This document shows, one piece after another, positions 7,807-18,110 of a stretch of DNA of 48,742 bases (positions are counted from its first letter, which is position 1; each line of letters starts with the position of its first letter). Position numbers and translations under genes: made by a program. Below the pieces are notes generated by a model. It worked only from the letters and a program-made list of their open reading frames with translations. It was not told the origin of the DNA and did not search any database. Origin of the DNA: Frankiaceae bacterium (GTDB taxonomy: Bacteria > Actinomycetota > Actinomycetes > JADGOV01). The DNA lies in assembly GCA_017882785.1 (NCBI GenBank), contig JADGOV010000009.1, forward strand, positions 1 through 48,742, read 5' to 3'.

Positions 7807-9909
7807 ATGGAGACCTGGCCCGGCACTGCCTACCCGCTGGGCGCCACCTACGACGGCATCGGGACGAACTTCGCCCTGTTCTCCGAAGTCGCCGAGCGTG
7901 TCGAACTCTGCCTGTTCGACACCGACGGCGCGGAGACGCGGATCACCCTGCCCGAGGTGGACGCCTTCGTCTGGCACGGCTTCCTACCCGGCGTCACCCC
8001 GGGCCAGCGCTACGGCTTCCGGGTGCACGGGCCGTACGATCCGTCGCGCGGGCACCGCTGCAACCCCGCGAAACTGCTCCTCGACCCTTACGCCAAGGCG
8101 ATCGACGGACAGATCGACGGGGACGAGTCCCTGTTCTCCTATCACTTCGCCCACCCCGACGACCGCAGCGACCTGGACTCGGCGGCGCACACCATGAAGT
8201 CCGTGGTGATCAACCCTTTCTTCGACTGGCGGGGCGACCGGCACCCCCGCCGGCCCTACAACGAGACACTGATCTACGAAGCACACGTCCGCGGACTCAC
8301 CATGCAGCACCCCGAGATCCCGAAGGAGATGCGCGGCACCTACTCCGGGCTGGCGCATCCGGTGATGATCGACCACTACCACCGGCTGGGCATCACCGCA
8401 GTCGAGTTGATGCCCGTGCACCAGTTCGTGCAGGATCCGCACCTGGTCGACAAGGGCCTCCGCAACTACTGGGGATACAACACGATCGGCTTCCTCGCCC
8501 CGCACAACGCCTACGCCGCGAGCAGCGACGGGCAGCAGGTGCAGGAGTTCCAGGCGATGGTCCGCGAACTCCACCGCGCGGGCATCGAGGTCATCCTCGA
8601 CGTGGTCTACAACCACACCGCGGAAGGCGACCACAAGGGTCCGACGCTGTGCTTCAGGGGCATCGACAACGCCGCGTACTACCGCACAATGCCCGATGAC
8701 GCTCAGTACTACATGGACTACACCGGCACCGGCAACACCTTCAACGTCCGCCATCCCCACGTGCTGCAACTCATCATGGACTCACTGCGGTACTGGGTGT
8801 TGGAGATGCACGTCGACGGCTTCCGCTTCGACCTGGCCGCGACCCTGGCCCGGGAGTTGCACGACGTCGACCGGCTGGCCACGTTCTTCGACCTCGTCCA
8901 GCAGGACCCGGTGGTCTCCCAGGTGAAGCTCATCGCGGAGCCCTGGGACGTCGGCGAGGGCGGCTATCAGGTCGGCAACTTCCCGCCGCTGTGGACGGAG
9001 TGGAACGGCAAGTACCGCGACACCGTGCGGGACTTCTGGCGAGGCGAGCCTGGGGCGCTGGCGGAGTTCGCCTACCGGATCACCGGCTCCAGTGACCTGT
9101 ACGAGTTCAGCGGCCGCCGACCGTTCGCGTCGGTGAACTTCATCACCGCGCACGACGGGTTCACCCTGCACGACCTGGTGTCCTACAACGTCAAGCACAA
9201 CGAGGCGAACGGCGAGGACAACAAAGACGGCGAGAACCACAACCGCTCGTGGAACTGCGGCGTCGAGGGCCCCACCGACCACCTGGAGATCGTGGCACTA
9301 CGCGAGCAGCAGAAACGGAACATGCTCACCACGATGCTCATCTCGCAGGGCGTACCGATGCTGGTGTACGGCGATGAACTCGGCCGTTCCCAGCGCGGGA
9401 ACAACAACGCCTACTGCCAGGACAACGCGGTGAGCTGGGTCGACTGGTCGCAGGCACGCGAGGACTGGACGCTGATCGAGTTCACCACCCAGGTGACGAG
9501 GCTCCGCCGCGACCATGCCGTGTTCCGCCGCCGCCGGTTCTTCCAGGGCCAGCCCGTCAAACGCAGTGCGCTGGATGACATCGCCTGGTTCACCCCGGCC
9601 GGAGAGGAGATGTCCAACCAGGACTGGGACACCGCGTACGTGCGCAGCGTGATCATGTTCCTCAACGGGCAGGGCATCCCGGACCACGACGCCCGCGGTC
9701 AGCGGGTCACCGACGATTCCTTCCTCGTCTTCTTCAACGGCCACCACGAGACGATCGGCTTCCGCCTCCCCGATTCCTCCTATGGGGAGTCCTGGGAGGT
9801 CTGCGTCGACACAGCCGCCCCGATGGCCGCGGACGAACGCTATGCCAAGGCGCGCGGTGAGATGCAGGTGGACGCGCGGTCGATCATCATCCTGCGCAAG
9901 GCGTTCTGA
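7807..9909 (+). CDS. glgX: Glycogen debranching enzyme GlgX/TreX
   Basis: This 700-residue GH13 enzyme hydrolyses alpha-1,6 branches in glycogen or maltodextrin. An N-terminal CBM48-like domain (GTNFALFSEVAERVELCLFD) precedes the TIM barrel. The catalytic residues are visible: nucleophile Asp342 in DGFRFDLA, acid/base Glu378 in IAEPWDVG and transition-state Asp450 in ITAHDGF. The isoamylase-type NYWGYNTIGFLAPH and VVYNHTAEG motifs are present. ATG 7807 is preferred to the in-frame TTG 7801 because it fits the leaderless layout and the usual family N-terminus. It is the first gene of a trehalose operon and ends one base before treY, so it probably supplies linear maltodextrins to TreY and TreZ. 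Confidence 0.96.
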   Translation: METWPGTAYPLGATYDGIGTNFALFSEVAERVELCLFDTDGAETRITLPEVDAFVWHGFLPGVTPGQRYGFRVHGPYDPSRGHRCNPAKLLLDPYAKAIDGQIDGDESLFSYHFAHPDDRSDLDSAAHTMKSVVINPFFDWRGDRHPRRPYNETLIYEAHVRGLTMQHPEIPKEMRGTYSGLAHPVMIDHYHRLGITAVELMPVHQFVQDPHLVDKGLRNYWGYNTIGFLAPHNAYAASSDGQQVQEFQAMVRELHRAGIEVILDVVYNHTAEGDHKGPTLCFRGIDNAAYYRTMPDDAQYYMDYTGTGNTFNVRHPHVLQLIMDSLRYWVLEMHVDGFRFDLAATLARELHDVDRLATFFDLVQQDPVVSQVKLIAEPWDVGEGGYQVGNFPPLWTEWNGKYRDTVRDFWRGEPGALAEFAYRITGSSDLYEFSGRRPFASVNFITAHDGFTLHDLVSYNVKHNEANGEDNKDGENHNRSWNCGVEGPTDHLEIVALREQQKRNMLTTMLISQGVPMLVYGDELGRSQRGNNNAYCQDNAVSWVDWSQAREDWTLIEFTTQVTRLRRDHAVFRRRRFFQGQPVKRSALDDIAWFTPAGEEMSNQDWDTAYVRSVIMFLNGQGIPDHDARGQRVTDDSFLVFFNGHHETIGFRLPDSSYGESWEVCVDTAAPMAADERYAKARGEMQVDARSIIILRKAF

Positions 9910-9910
9910 G

Positions 9911-12250
9911 GTGAGCTCACCCGGCGCCACCTATCGCGTGCAGTTGCGTCGGGATTTCGACTTCCGGGACGCCGCTCGACTGGCGCCGTACCTTCGCGAA
10001 TTGGGCATCACGCACCTCTACTGCTCGCCGGTGCTGCAGGCGGTCCCCGGCTCTGCCCACGGCTACGACGTGACGGATCACTCGAGGCTCTCGACCGACC
10101 TCGGTGGCGATGCAGGTTGGGCGGAGCTGGTTGCGGCAACGAGGGCGAACGGCCTCGGGCTCGTGGTCGACGTGGTGCCCAACCACATGGCGACCGACCC
10201 CCGCAACGCCGCGTGGATGACCCTGCTGGCCACCGGTCGCGACGGTCCCGCAGCCGCCTGGTTCGACATCGACTGGGACGCCGGCCAGGGCAGGGTACTG
10301 CTCCCGGTGCTCGGTGAGCCCCTCCTGGACGCTCCGGTGGAGCGCGACGGCGACTGGGTGCGCTACTACGACCACAGCTATCCGGTGTCAACGCACTACC
10401 GACTGTGCTGGTGGCGGTTGGGCACGGAGGAGCTGAACTACCGCCGGTTCTTCGACGTCACGTCGCTGATCGCCGTCCGGGTCGAGGACCCCGACGTCTT
10501 CACCGCCACCCACCGCCGCCTGCTGCGGCTCTTCCGCGACGGCGAGGTCGACGGACTGCGGATCGACCATCCGGACGGGCTGGCCGACCCGGCGGGTTAC
10601 CTGCGACAACTGGGCGCGGCAGCGACGGCCGCAGGCGGCGCAGGCCCCTCACACGGCACCGGCGGCACGGCCTGGATCGTGGTCGAGAAGATCCTCGAGC
10701 CGGATGAGGCGTTGCCGCGGGACTGGGCCTGCGCGGGCACGGTCGGCTACGACGCGCTGCGCCGCGTCGGCGGCATCCTGCTCGACCCGGACGGACAGGC
10801 CGGGCTGGACGCGCTCTATGCCGACCTGACCGGGCAGCCGACGTGCTTTGCGGACGTGGTCGACGCCGCGAAGGACGACGTGGTGGCATGGGTACTCCCG
10901 GCGGAGGTGACCCGACTGGCTCGGGTCGCGGCCCGGGCGGCGGACGAGCGCTGCCGTGACCTGTCCGAACGTGGCCTCCGGGAGGGATTGTGCGCCCTGC
11001 TCACCTGCTTCGACGTCTACCGGGCCTACGTCCGCCCCGGCGAGCCCGTGCCGCGGGAGTCGGCGGTCCGGCTCGACGAGGCCATGTCGCGGGCCGTGCC
11101 CCGGCTCCCCCACCGCGAGGCGGAGATCCGTTTCCTCCGCGAACTGGCGGTCGACCATGAGGAGTTCTCGGTCAGGTTCCAGCAGACCTGTGGCCCGGTC
11201 ATGGCCAAGGGCGTGGAGGACACCGCCTTCTACCGCTGGTTCCGGCTGTCCTCCCTCAACGAAGTGGGCGGCAGTCCCGGCCACTTCGGTGTCAGCGTGG
11301 CCGAGTTCCACCGGGACAACGCCCTGACCCAGCGCGACTGGCCGGTGTCGATGACCACGTTGAGCACCCACGACACCAAACGCTCGGAGGACATGCGGGC
11401 CCGGTTGGCGGTGCTGTCCGAATGTCCGGCGGCCTGGGCGGACGCCGTCCGGCGTTGGCGGTCCCGGCACAGTTTCCTCGATCCCAACCTGGAGTACCTG
11501 TGCTGGCAGACGCTCGTCGGCGCCTGGCCCCTGGACGAGCTGCGGATGATGCACTACCTGGAGAAAGCCTCCCGGGAGGCGAAGACGCATACCAGCTGGA
11601 CCGATCCGGACCCGGTGTATGAGAATGCCCGCGACGATTTCGTCCGGGCCATCTTCGCGGATCGCCTGCTGCTCGCTGATGTCGGGGAATGGGTGGGCTC
11701 ACAGTTGGCCGAGCCGGCGCGCTGCAACGTGCTGGGTCAGAAGCTGCTGCAGCTGGCCATGCCCGGTGTTCCGGATGTGTACCAGGGCACGGAGTTCGAG
11801 ACGCTGGCACTTGTCGATCCGGACAACCGGCGGCCGGTGGATTTCGCCCGCCGAGCCGCCGCCTTGCGGGCACTGGACGGCCCGCCTGCCGCTGCGCCGA
11901 CGGCGCGCAGACTGGACGAGGAGAAGCTGCTGGTGGTGAGTCGCTGCCTGCGGGTCCGCAGTCGGCTGCCGGCCGCGTTCCGCGGCCCCTATCAGCCGTT
12001 GCGGGCGAGCGGTCCCGGGGCCGAGCACCTGGTGGGCTTCACCCGGGGCGCCGAGCCCGGGCCGCTGGTGGCCGCCCTGGCCACCCGGCTGCCGGTGGGT
12101 CTGGCTCGTGGAGGTGGGTGGGGGGCGACCACTGTCGCGCTTGCGGCCGGGCGCTGGCGGGACGAGCTGAGCGGGATGACGTACCAGGCGCGGTCGGAAG
12201 TCACCGAAGTCTTCACCCGGCTGCCGGTCGCGCTGCTGGTACGCGAGTGA
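9911..12250 (+). CDS. treY: Maltooligosyl trehalose synthase TreY
   Basis: This 779-residue GH13 enzyme converts the reducing-end alpha-1,4 linkage of maltooligosaccharides to alpha,alpha-1,1. Family hallmarks are the N-terminal TYRVQLRRDFDF, the region LGITHLYCSPVLQAVPGSAHGYDV, Asp219 in GLRIDHPDGL, Glu259 in VVEKIL and Asp488 in STHDTKRSEDMRARL. It starts at GTG 9911, one base after the glgX stop, so translation is probably coupled; the purines around the glgX stop may serve as ribosome site. Length and domain order are normal for TreY. It acts in the cytoplasm between GlgX and TreZ. Confidence 0.96.
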   Translation: MSSPGATYRVQLRRDFDFRDAARLAPYLRELGITHLYCSPVLQAVPGSAHGYDVTDHSRLSTDLGGDAGWAELVAATRANGLGLVVDVVPNHMATDPRNAAWMTLLATGRDGPAAAWFDIDWDAGQGRVLLPVLGEPLLDAPVERDGDWVRYYDHSYPVSTHYRLCWWRLGTEELNYRRFFDVTSLIAVRVEDPDVFTATHRRLLRLFRDGEVDGLRIDHPDGLADPAGYLRQLGAAATAAGGAGPSHGTGGTAWIVVEKILEPDEALPRDWACAGTVGYDALRRVGGILLDPDGQAGLDALYADLTGQPTCFADVVDAAKDDVVAWVLPAEVTRLARVAARAADERCRDLSERGLREGLCALLTCFDVYRAYVRPGEPVPRESAVRLDEAMSRAVPRLPHREAEIRFLRELAVDHEEFSVRFQQTCGPVMAKGVEDTAFYRWFRLSSLNEVGGSPGHFGVSVAEFHRDNALTQRDWPVSMTTLSTHDTKRSEDMRARLAVLSECPAAWADAVRRWRSRHSFLDPNLEYLCWQTLVGAWPLDELRMMHYLEKASREAKTHTSWTDPDPVYENARDDFVRAIFADRLLLADVGEWVGSQLAEPARCNVLGQKLLQLAMPGVPDVYQGTEFETLALVDPDNRRPVDFARRAAALRALDGPPAAAPTARRLDEEKLLVVSRCLRVRSRLPAAFRGPYQPLRASGPGAEHLVGFTRGAEPGPLVAALATRLPVGLARGGGWGATTVALAAGRWRDELSGMTYQARSEVTEVFTRLPVALLVRE

Positions 12251-12296
12251 GCCACCGGCGTTTGCCGGCGCCGCCCGACTGGGCAGGCCTGCAACC

Positions 12297-14018
<1,722 letters not shown>

Positions 14019-14042
<24 letters not shown>

Positions 14043-14080
14043 GTCAGTTCGGTTGAGTCAGTTCGGTTGAGTCAGTTCGG
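14019..14080. repeat. 14-bp tandem array at the end of treZ
   Basis: The unit gttcggttgagtca occurs four times without mismatch (14019-14032, 14033-14046, 14047-14060, 14061-14074), followed by a partial gttcgg. Each unit contains TGA. Since 14 is not a multiple of three, successive copies (14026, 14040, 14054, 14068) put a stop in all three forward frames. The treZ stop is the second of these. Confidence 0.95.
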
Positions 14081-14134
14081 CAGGGTTGAGCACCACGAAT
14101 TCCCCCACTGAACCCACTAACCCCCGCTGGGGGC

Positions 14135-14140
14135 TAGATT
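14135..14140 (+). promoter_or_regulatory. -10 hexamer TAGATT upstream of lysX
   Basis: TAGATT lies 8 nt before ATG 14149, close to leaderless spacing, and supports that ATG over the upstream TTG 14086. Confidence 0.4.
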
Positions 14141-14148
14141 GCGAGCGC

Positions 14149-17100
14149 ATGGGCGATGATCCCGGAGCCGGCGGCCCGGTTGGCAAGGCTGCACCAGATT
14201 CCGCACCAGATTCCGCACCGGATCCCGCACCAGCGCCGGAGGGCCCGTCGGGGGACAACGAACACCACGACGAGCAACGTGAGCACCGCCTGGCAAAGAT
14301 CGAAGCCATGCGGGAGCACGGTCGGAATCCGTACCCCTTCCGCTACGCACCTGACCACTCACTGACCGAAATCCGCAGTCAGCACGCCGATCTCCCGCCT
14401 GGCCAGGAGACCGCCGACCGGGTCTGCGTAGCCGGCCGCGTCACGCTGATCCGCCGGCAGGGCGGACTGACCTTCGCCACCATCCGGGACCGCACCGACT
14501 CGATCCAGCTCTTCGTCGACAGCTCCGTCGTCGGCCCGGAGGTGCACGCGGACTTCGACGAACTTGACCGGGGTGACTGGGTCGGCGTCGAGGGCACGGT
14601 GATGACCACCCGGCGCGGTGAGCTCTCGATCAGGGTGGCCGCATTCGAACTGCTCGGCAAGGCGTTGCGCCCGCCGGCGGACAAGGTCAAGGGCCTCGGC
14701 GACGTCGAGACCCGCTACCGGCAGCGGTACGTGGACCTCATCGCCAACGAGCGGACCAGGCGGATTTTCGACATCCGCCGCAAGGCCATCGCCGGTGTGC
14801 GCGGCTACCTGGAGAGCCAGGGCTTCTGGGAAGTCGAGGGGCCCATGCTGCAGACGATCCAGGGCGGTGCGTCAGCGCGTCCGTTCATCACGCATCACAA
14901 TGCGCTGGATCTCGACCTGTACCTGCGGATCGCGCTCGAGTTGCACCTGAAGCGTCTCATCGTGGGCGGCATGGAGCGGGTCTTCGAGCTTGGCCGGGTG
15001 TTCCGCAACGAGGGCATCGACACTCGGCACAATCCCGAGTTCACCATGCTCGAGGCCTACCAGGCGTTCGCGGACTACCACGACATCATGGACCTGACTG
15101 AGGGAATCATCCTCGCCGCGGCAAAGGCGGCGCTCGGGGACAATCTCACGGTGCAGGTAGGCGGACAGCCGCTGGACCTCACCCCGCCCTACCCGCGGAT
15201 CACGATGGCCCAGCTCATCAAGGACGGGGCCGGGGTGGAGATGCACCCCGGGATGCCGCTGGCTGCAGCTCGCCGCGTCCTGGACGACCACGGCGTGCCC
15301 TGGGAGCAGGACTGGGGCGCCGGGAAGATGATGAAGGCGATCTACGACGAGAAGGTGCAGCACGACGTTCGCGGCCCGGTGATCTGCATGGACTACCCCA
15401 AGGAGGTCTCGCCGCTCGCCCGTACGCATCGGGACGACCCCGACTACGTGGAGCGCTTCGAGCTCATCGTGGCCGGCTTCGAACTCTGCAATGCCTACAG
15501 CGAGCAGAACAACCCGGCCGAGCAACTCGCCGCGTTCGAGGAGGAGGCGCGGGCCAAGCAGGGTGGCGACCCGGAGGCCGGCGACATCGACTACGACTAC
15601 GTCCGGGCTCTGGAGTACGGCATGCCGTGCACCGGCGGTCTGGGAATCGGCATCGACCGCCTCCTCATGCTGCTCTCCGGCGCGGAATCGATCCGGGAGG
15701 TCATCCTCTTCCCGACGCTGCGGCCCGAGTTCAGCCTGCCGCCCGAGCTGACCCCGACCCCGAGGGGGCCGGTCCAGGGATCCAGCCGCGACGGTGCAGG
15801 CCAGCCGGCCCAACCGACCCAGCCGGGTCAGCTCGGTGCCGAGGGCCGGACGGCCACAGTGACCGCCTTGTCCAGCGTTCCCTCGGCGAGCGCCGGGACG
15901 CCCCGGCCGACGTCGCCGGGACGTCGAACCGCGCGGACGATCGCCAACCTGACGGGGCTCGGGGGTGTGCTCATGCTGCTGACCCTGCTGCCCTTCGTAC
16001 ACACCGTCTATCCCCCGTTCCGCGATCCGATCTCGCCGCTGTGGTTCCGGGTGACCGGCCATGTCGTGACCACCGTGATCGGCGTCGGCCTACTGTTCCT
16101 GGCCAGCCAGTTGGCCAAGCGCAAACACACCGCCTGGCAGATCGCCTTCGGGCTGTTCGTGCTGGGCACGGTGACGAACGTCATCAAAGGCCCGCACCTC
16201 GTCGCGGTGCTGTACTGCGCGGGCATGGTCGCCGCGTTGGTGGTGAAGCGGGAGTATTTCCAGGCGCCGCCCGACCCGCCCTCGCTGTTCCGCCTCGTGC
16301 GTCTGGTGCCGGCCTACATCGCCGCGGTCCTGCTGTTCGGCTTCGTCAGTTTGTGGACCGAACGCCACCACGTCGATCCGCCACTGACGTTCTGGGGCCA
16401 GCTGACCACGATAGGCAAGGGCCTCGTCGGCGTCTCGGGGGACTACACCTACAGTCGACCCTTCTTCGACTCCTTCTTCCCGGCCGGGTTGCTGACCCTG
16501 GGCATTCTGGGCCTCGTCGGATTCGGCGTCCTGCTGTTCCGCCCGCTGAGAAGCCGCCGACCACACACCGACAACGACTGGCGCCGCGCCGAGGAGCTGG
16601 TGCACGACTACGGCTGGGACACCCTGGCCTACTTCGCGCTGCGCGATGACAAGAGCTTCTTCTTCGCCACCGACGGTGGGGCGATGGTCGCCTACACCTA
16701 TGTGGGCGGGTACGCCCTGGTCTCGGGTGACCCGATCGGGGCGCCGGAGTCGGTGCCGATCGTGCTCGATGAGTTCCTGGAGTTCTGCGAGGCCAGGGCA
16801 TGGAAGACGGCATTCCTGGCGACTCGGGAGGCCGACATGCCGCTGTACGAGGCGCGCGGCTACCACTCGTTCTACCTGGGAGACGAGGCCATCATCGACT
16901 GTCGCTCGTTCACCCTCGAAGGGCACGACATGAAAGGCGTGCGCACCGCCGTACGCCGAGTCGGCAAGCGGTACCGCTTCTCCCTCGTTCGGGAGTCCAA
17001 CGCCTCGCCGTCCCTTGTCACCCAGCTCAACGCCATCAGCGCGAAATGGCGGGGCAAGGCGCCCGAACGCGGCTTCACCATGTCGCTGAGCCAGGACGTG

Positions 17101-17637
17101 CGAGGCAGTGGGGCGAACGAGGAGTTCCTGCTCTGCGTCGCGCTCGACGAGCACAACGTTCCCGGCGGTTTCCTGCGGTTGGTGCCGGTCTACGGGGCCA
17201 GCTTCGGCTACACCCTCGACCTCATGCGGCACGACCCGGACGCCCCGAACGGGATGACGGACTTCCTCATCGCCTCGACGGCGATGGCCCTGAAGGATCG
17301 GCGTGTCGAGCGGTTGTCGATGAACTTCGCGGTGTGGGGCCGGTTGTTCCAGCCCGACGTCGCGTACACACCGACGCAGAAGGTGGCGAAGCGCGTCGTG
17401 CAGCTGATCAACCCGTTCTTCCAGATCGAGTCGCTGCACGACTTCAACGCGAAGTTCGCACCGCAGTGGCTGCCGAGAGTGCTAGTTTACCGGGAGCCCG
17501 CCGACCTGCCCAAGGTGGGGCTGCTGTACGCAGGGGCCGAAGGGTTCCTGGCCATCCCCGGGATCGGCGAACTGTTCGTGCCGAAGGCGGTAGGAGGCGA
17601 GCTATCACCGTCGACTCCGCAGCGCCAGGCGGCCTGA
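14149..17637 (+). CDS. lysX: Lysyl-tRNA synthetase - MprF fusion, LysX type with reversed domain order
   Basis: This protein of about 1162 residues joins two enzymes. Residues about 45-535 are a class II lysyl-tRNA synthetase: anticodon-binding OB fold (VAGRVTLIRRQGGLTFATIRD), motif 2 RVFRNEGIDTRHNPEFTM and motif 3 GLGIGIDRLLML. After a Pro/Gly/Thr-rich linker, residues about 594-800 carry about six membrane helices, and about 815-1125 form the DUF2156 lysyltransferase domain of MprF (GDPIGAPE, NFAVWGRLF, HDFNAKFAPQWLPR). The expected product is lysyl-phosphatidylglycerol, which lowers surface charge and protects against cationic peptides. Mycobacterial LysX has the membrane part first; here the synthetase is first. 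ATG 14149 is used; TTG 14086 would add 21 residues. A repetitive Ala/Pro/Asp stretch lies near the N-terminus. Confidence 0.93.
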   Translation: MGDDPGAGGPVGKAAPDSAPDSAPDPAPAPEGPSGDNEHHDEQREHRLAKIEAMREHGRNPYPFRYAPDHSLTEIRSQHADLPPGQETADRVCVAGRVTLIRRQGGLTFATIRDRTDSIQLFVDSSVVGPEVHADFDELDRGDWVGVEGTVMTTRRGELSIRVAAFELLGKALRPPADKVKGLGDVETRYRQRYVDLIANERTRRIFDIRRKAIAGVRGYLESQGFWEVEGPMLQTIQGGASARPFITHHNALDLDLYLRIALELHLKRLIVGGMERVFELGRVFRNEGIDTRHNPEFTMLEAYQAFADYHDIMDLTEGIILAAAKAALGDNLTVQVGGQPLDLTPPYPRITMAQLIKDGAGVEMHPGMPLAAARRVLDDHGVPWEQDWGAGKMMKAIYDEKVQHDVRGPVICMDYPKEVSPLARTHRDDPDYVERFELIVAGFELCNAYSEQNNPAEQLAAFEEEARAKQGGDPEAGDIDYDYVRALEYGMPCTGGLGIGIDRLLMLLSGAESIREVILFPTLRPEFSLPPELTPTPRGPVQGSSRDGAGQPAQPTQPGQLGAEGRTATVTALSSVPSASAGTPRPTSPGRRTARTIANLTGLGGVLMLLTLLPFVHTVYPPFRDPISPLWFRVTGHVVTTVIGVGLLFLASQLAKRKHTAWQIAFGLFVLGTVTNVIKGPHLVAVLYCAGMVAALVVKREYFQAPPDPPSLFRLVRLVPAYIAAVLLFGFVSLWTERHHVDPPLTFWGQLTTIGKGLVGVSGDYTYSRPFFDSFFPAGLLTLGILGLVGFGVLLFRPLRSRRPHTDNDWRRAEELVHDYGWDTLAYFALRDDKSFFFATDGGAMVAYTYVGGYALVSGDPIGAPESVPIVLDEFLEFCEARAWKTAFLATREADMPLYEARGYHSFYLGDEAIIDCRSFTLEGHDMKGVRTAVRRVGKRYRFSLVRESNASPSLVTQLNAISAKWRGKAPERGFTMSLSQDVRGSGANEEFLLCVALDEHNVPGGFLRLVPVYGASFGYTLDLMRHDPDAPNGMTDFLIASTAMALKDRRVERLSMNFAVWGRLFQPDVAYTPTQKVAKRVVQLINPFFQIESLHDFNAKFAPQWLPRVLVYREPADLPKVGLLYAGAEGFLAIPGIGELFVPKAVGGELSPSTPQRQAA
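14193..14240 (+). repeat. 12-bp in-frame repeats in the lysX 5' end
   Basis: The unit accagattccgc occurs at 14193-14204 and 14205-14216, with diverged copies at 14217-14228 and 14229-14240. It encodes the low-complexity Ala-Pro-Asp-Ser segment ahead of the synthetase domain and keeps the frame. Confidence 0.8.
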
Positions 17638-17669
17638 CCGGATCGGGGCGCTCTCCCATCCGACCGGGT

Positions 17670-18110
17670 GTGCGGGCCGTCGTCTACGCCGCGCTCGCCG
17701 CGCTCGTCCTGCTGACGGGCCTCGCATTGATCCTGACGTTCTCCAACGGGCGAGCGTCGTTCGGCGGCGGCTCATTCGCCGAGATCGAGCATTCCATCCG
17801 GGCCGGTGGCCTGCGGATCTGTTCGACTGTCGACCGGCCGGACGGGCAGGCCAACCAGGCCGTCGCCAGCCGGCAGTACGACGTTGCGGTCGACTGCGGC
17901 TCCGGGGACACCGCCCGGGTGGTGGCCGACGAATTCGGCAGCCAGGCCGCCCGGGACGCAGCGGTGCGTAACGCCGAGGTGCAGGTGCGCCCCGCGGCCA
18001 ACGGCGTGTCGTTCACTCACGGCCGCTTCTCGCTGTTCGTCTTCGGGCCGAGCGACGACGCCGTGCAGGACCGTCTCGGCAGTATCTTCCGCCGGACGGG
18101 TGCCGAATGA
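17670..18110 (+). CDS. Small membrane-anchored protein, unknown
   Basis: About 146 residues: one N-terminal membrane helix (VVYAALAALVLLTGLALILTF) followed by a soluble domain of about 115 residues, probably outside the membrane, with two cysteines (RICSTVDRP and VAVDCGSGD) that could form a disulfide. I recognise no family. GTG 17670 is the first ordinary start in frame, but an AGGAGG at 17592-17597 lies 6 nt before an in-frame ATC (17604), so the protein may begin 22 residues earlier. Its stop overlaps the next start as ATGA, tying it to the APC permease; it follows lysX closely and may share its transcript. Confidence 0.75.
   Translation: MRAVVYAALAALVLLTGLALILTFSNGRASFGGGSFAEIEHSIRAGGLRICSTVDRPDGQANQAVASRQYDVAVDCGSGDTARVVADEFGSQAARDAAVRNAEVQVRPAANGVSFTHGRFSLFVFGPSDDAVQDRLGSIFRRTGAE

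Noticed and set aside
16800-17669. Long N-terminal extension of the small membrane protein inside lysX
   Set aside because: Overlaps the MprF domain in another frame and is Arg/Gly-rich; only the last part is plausible.
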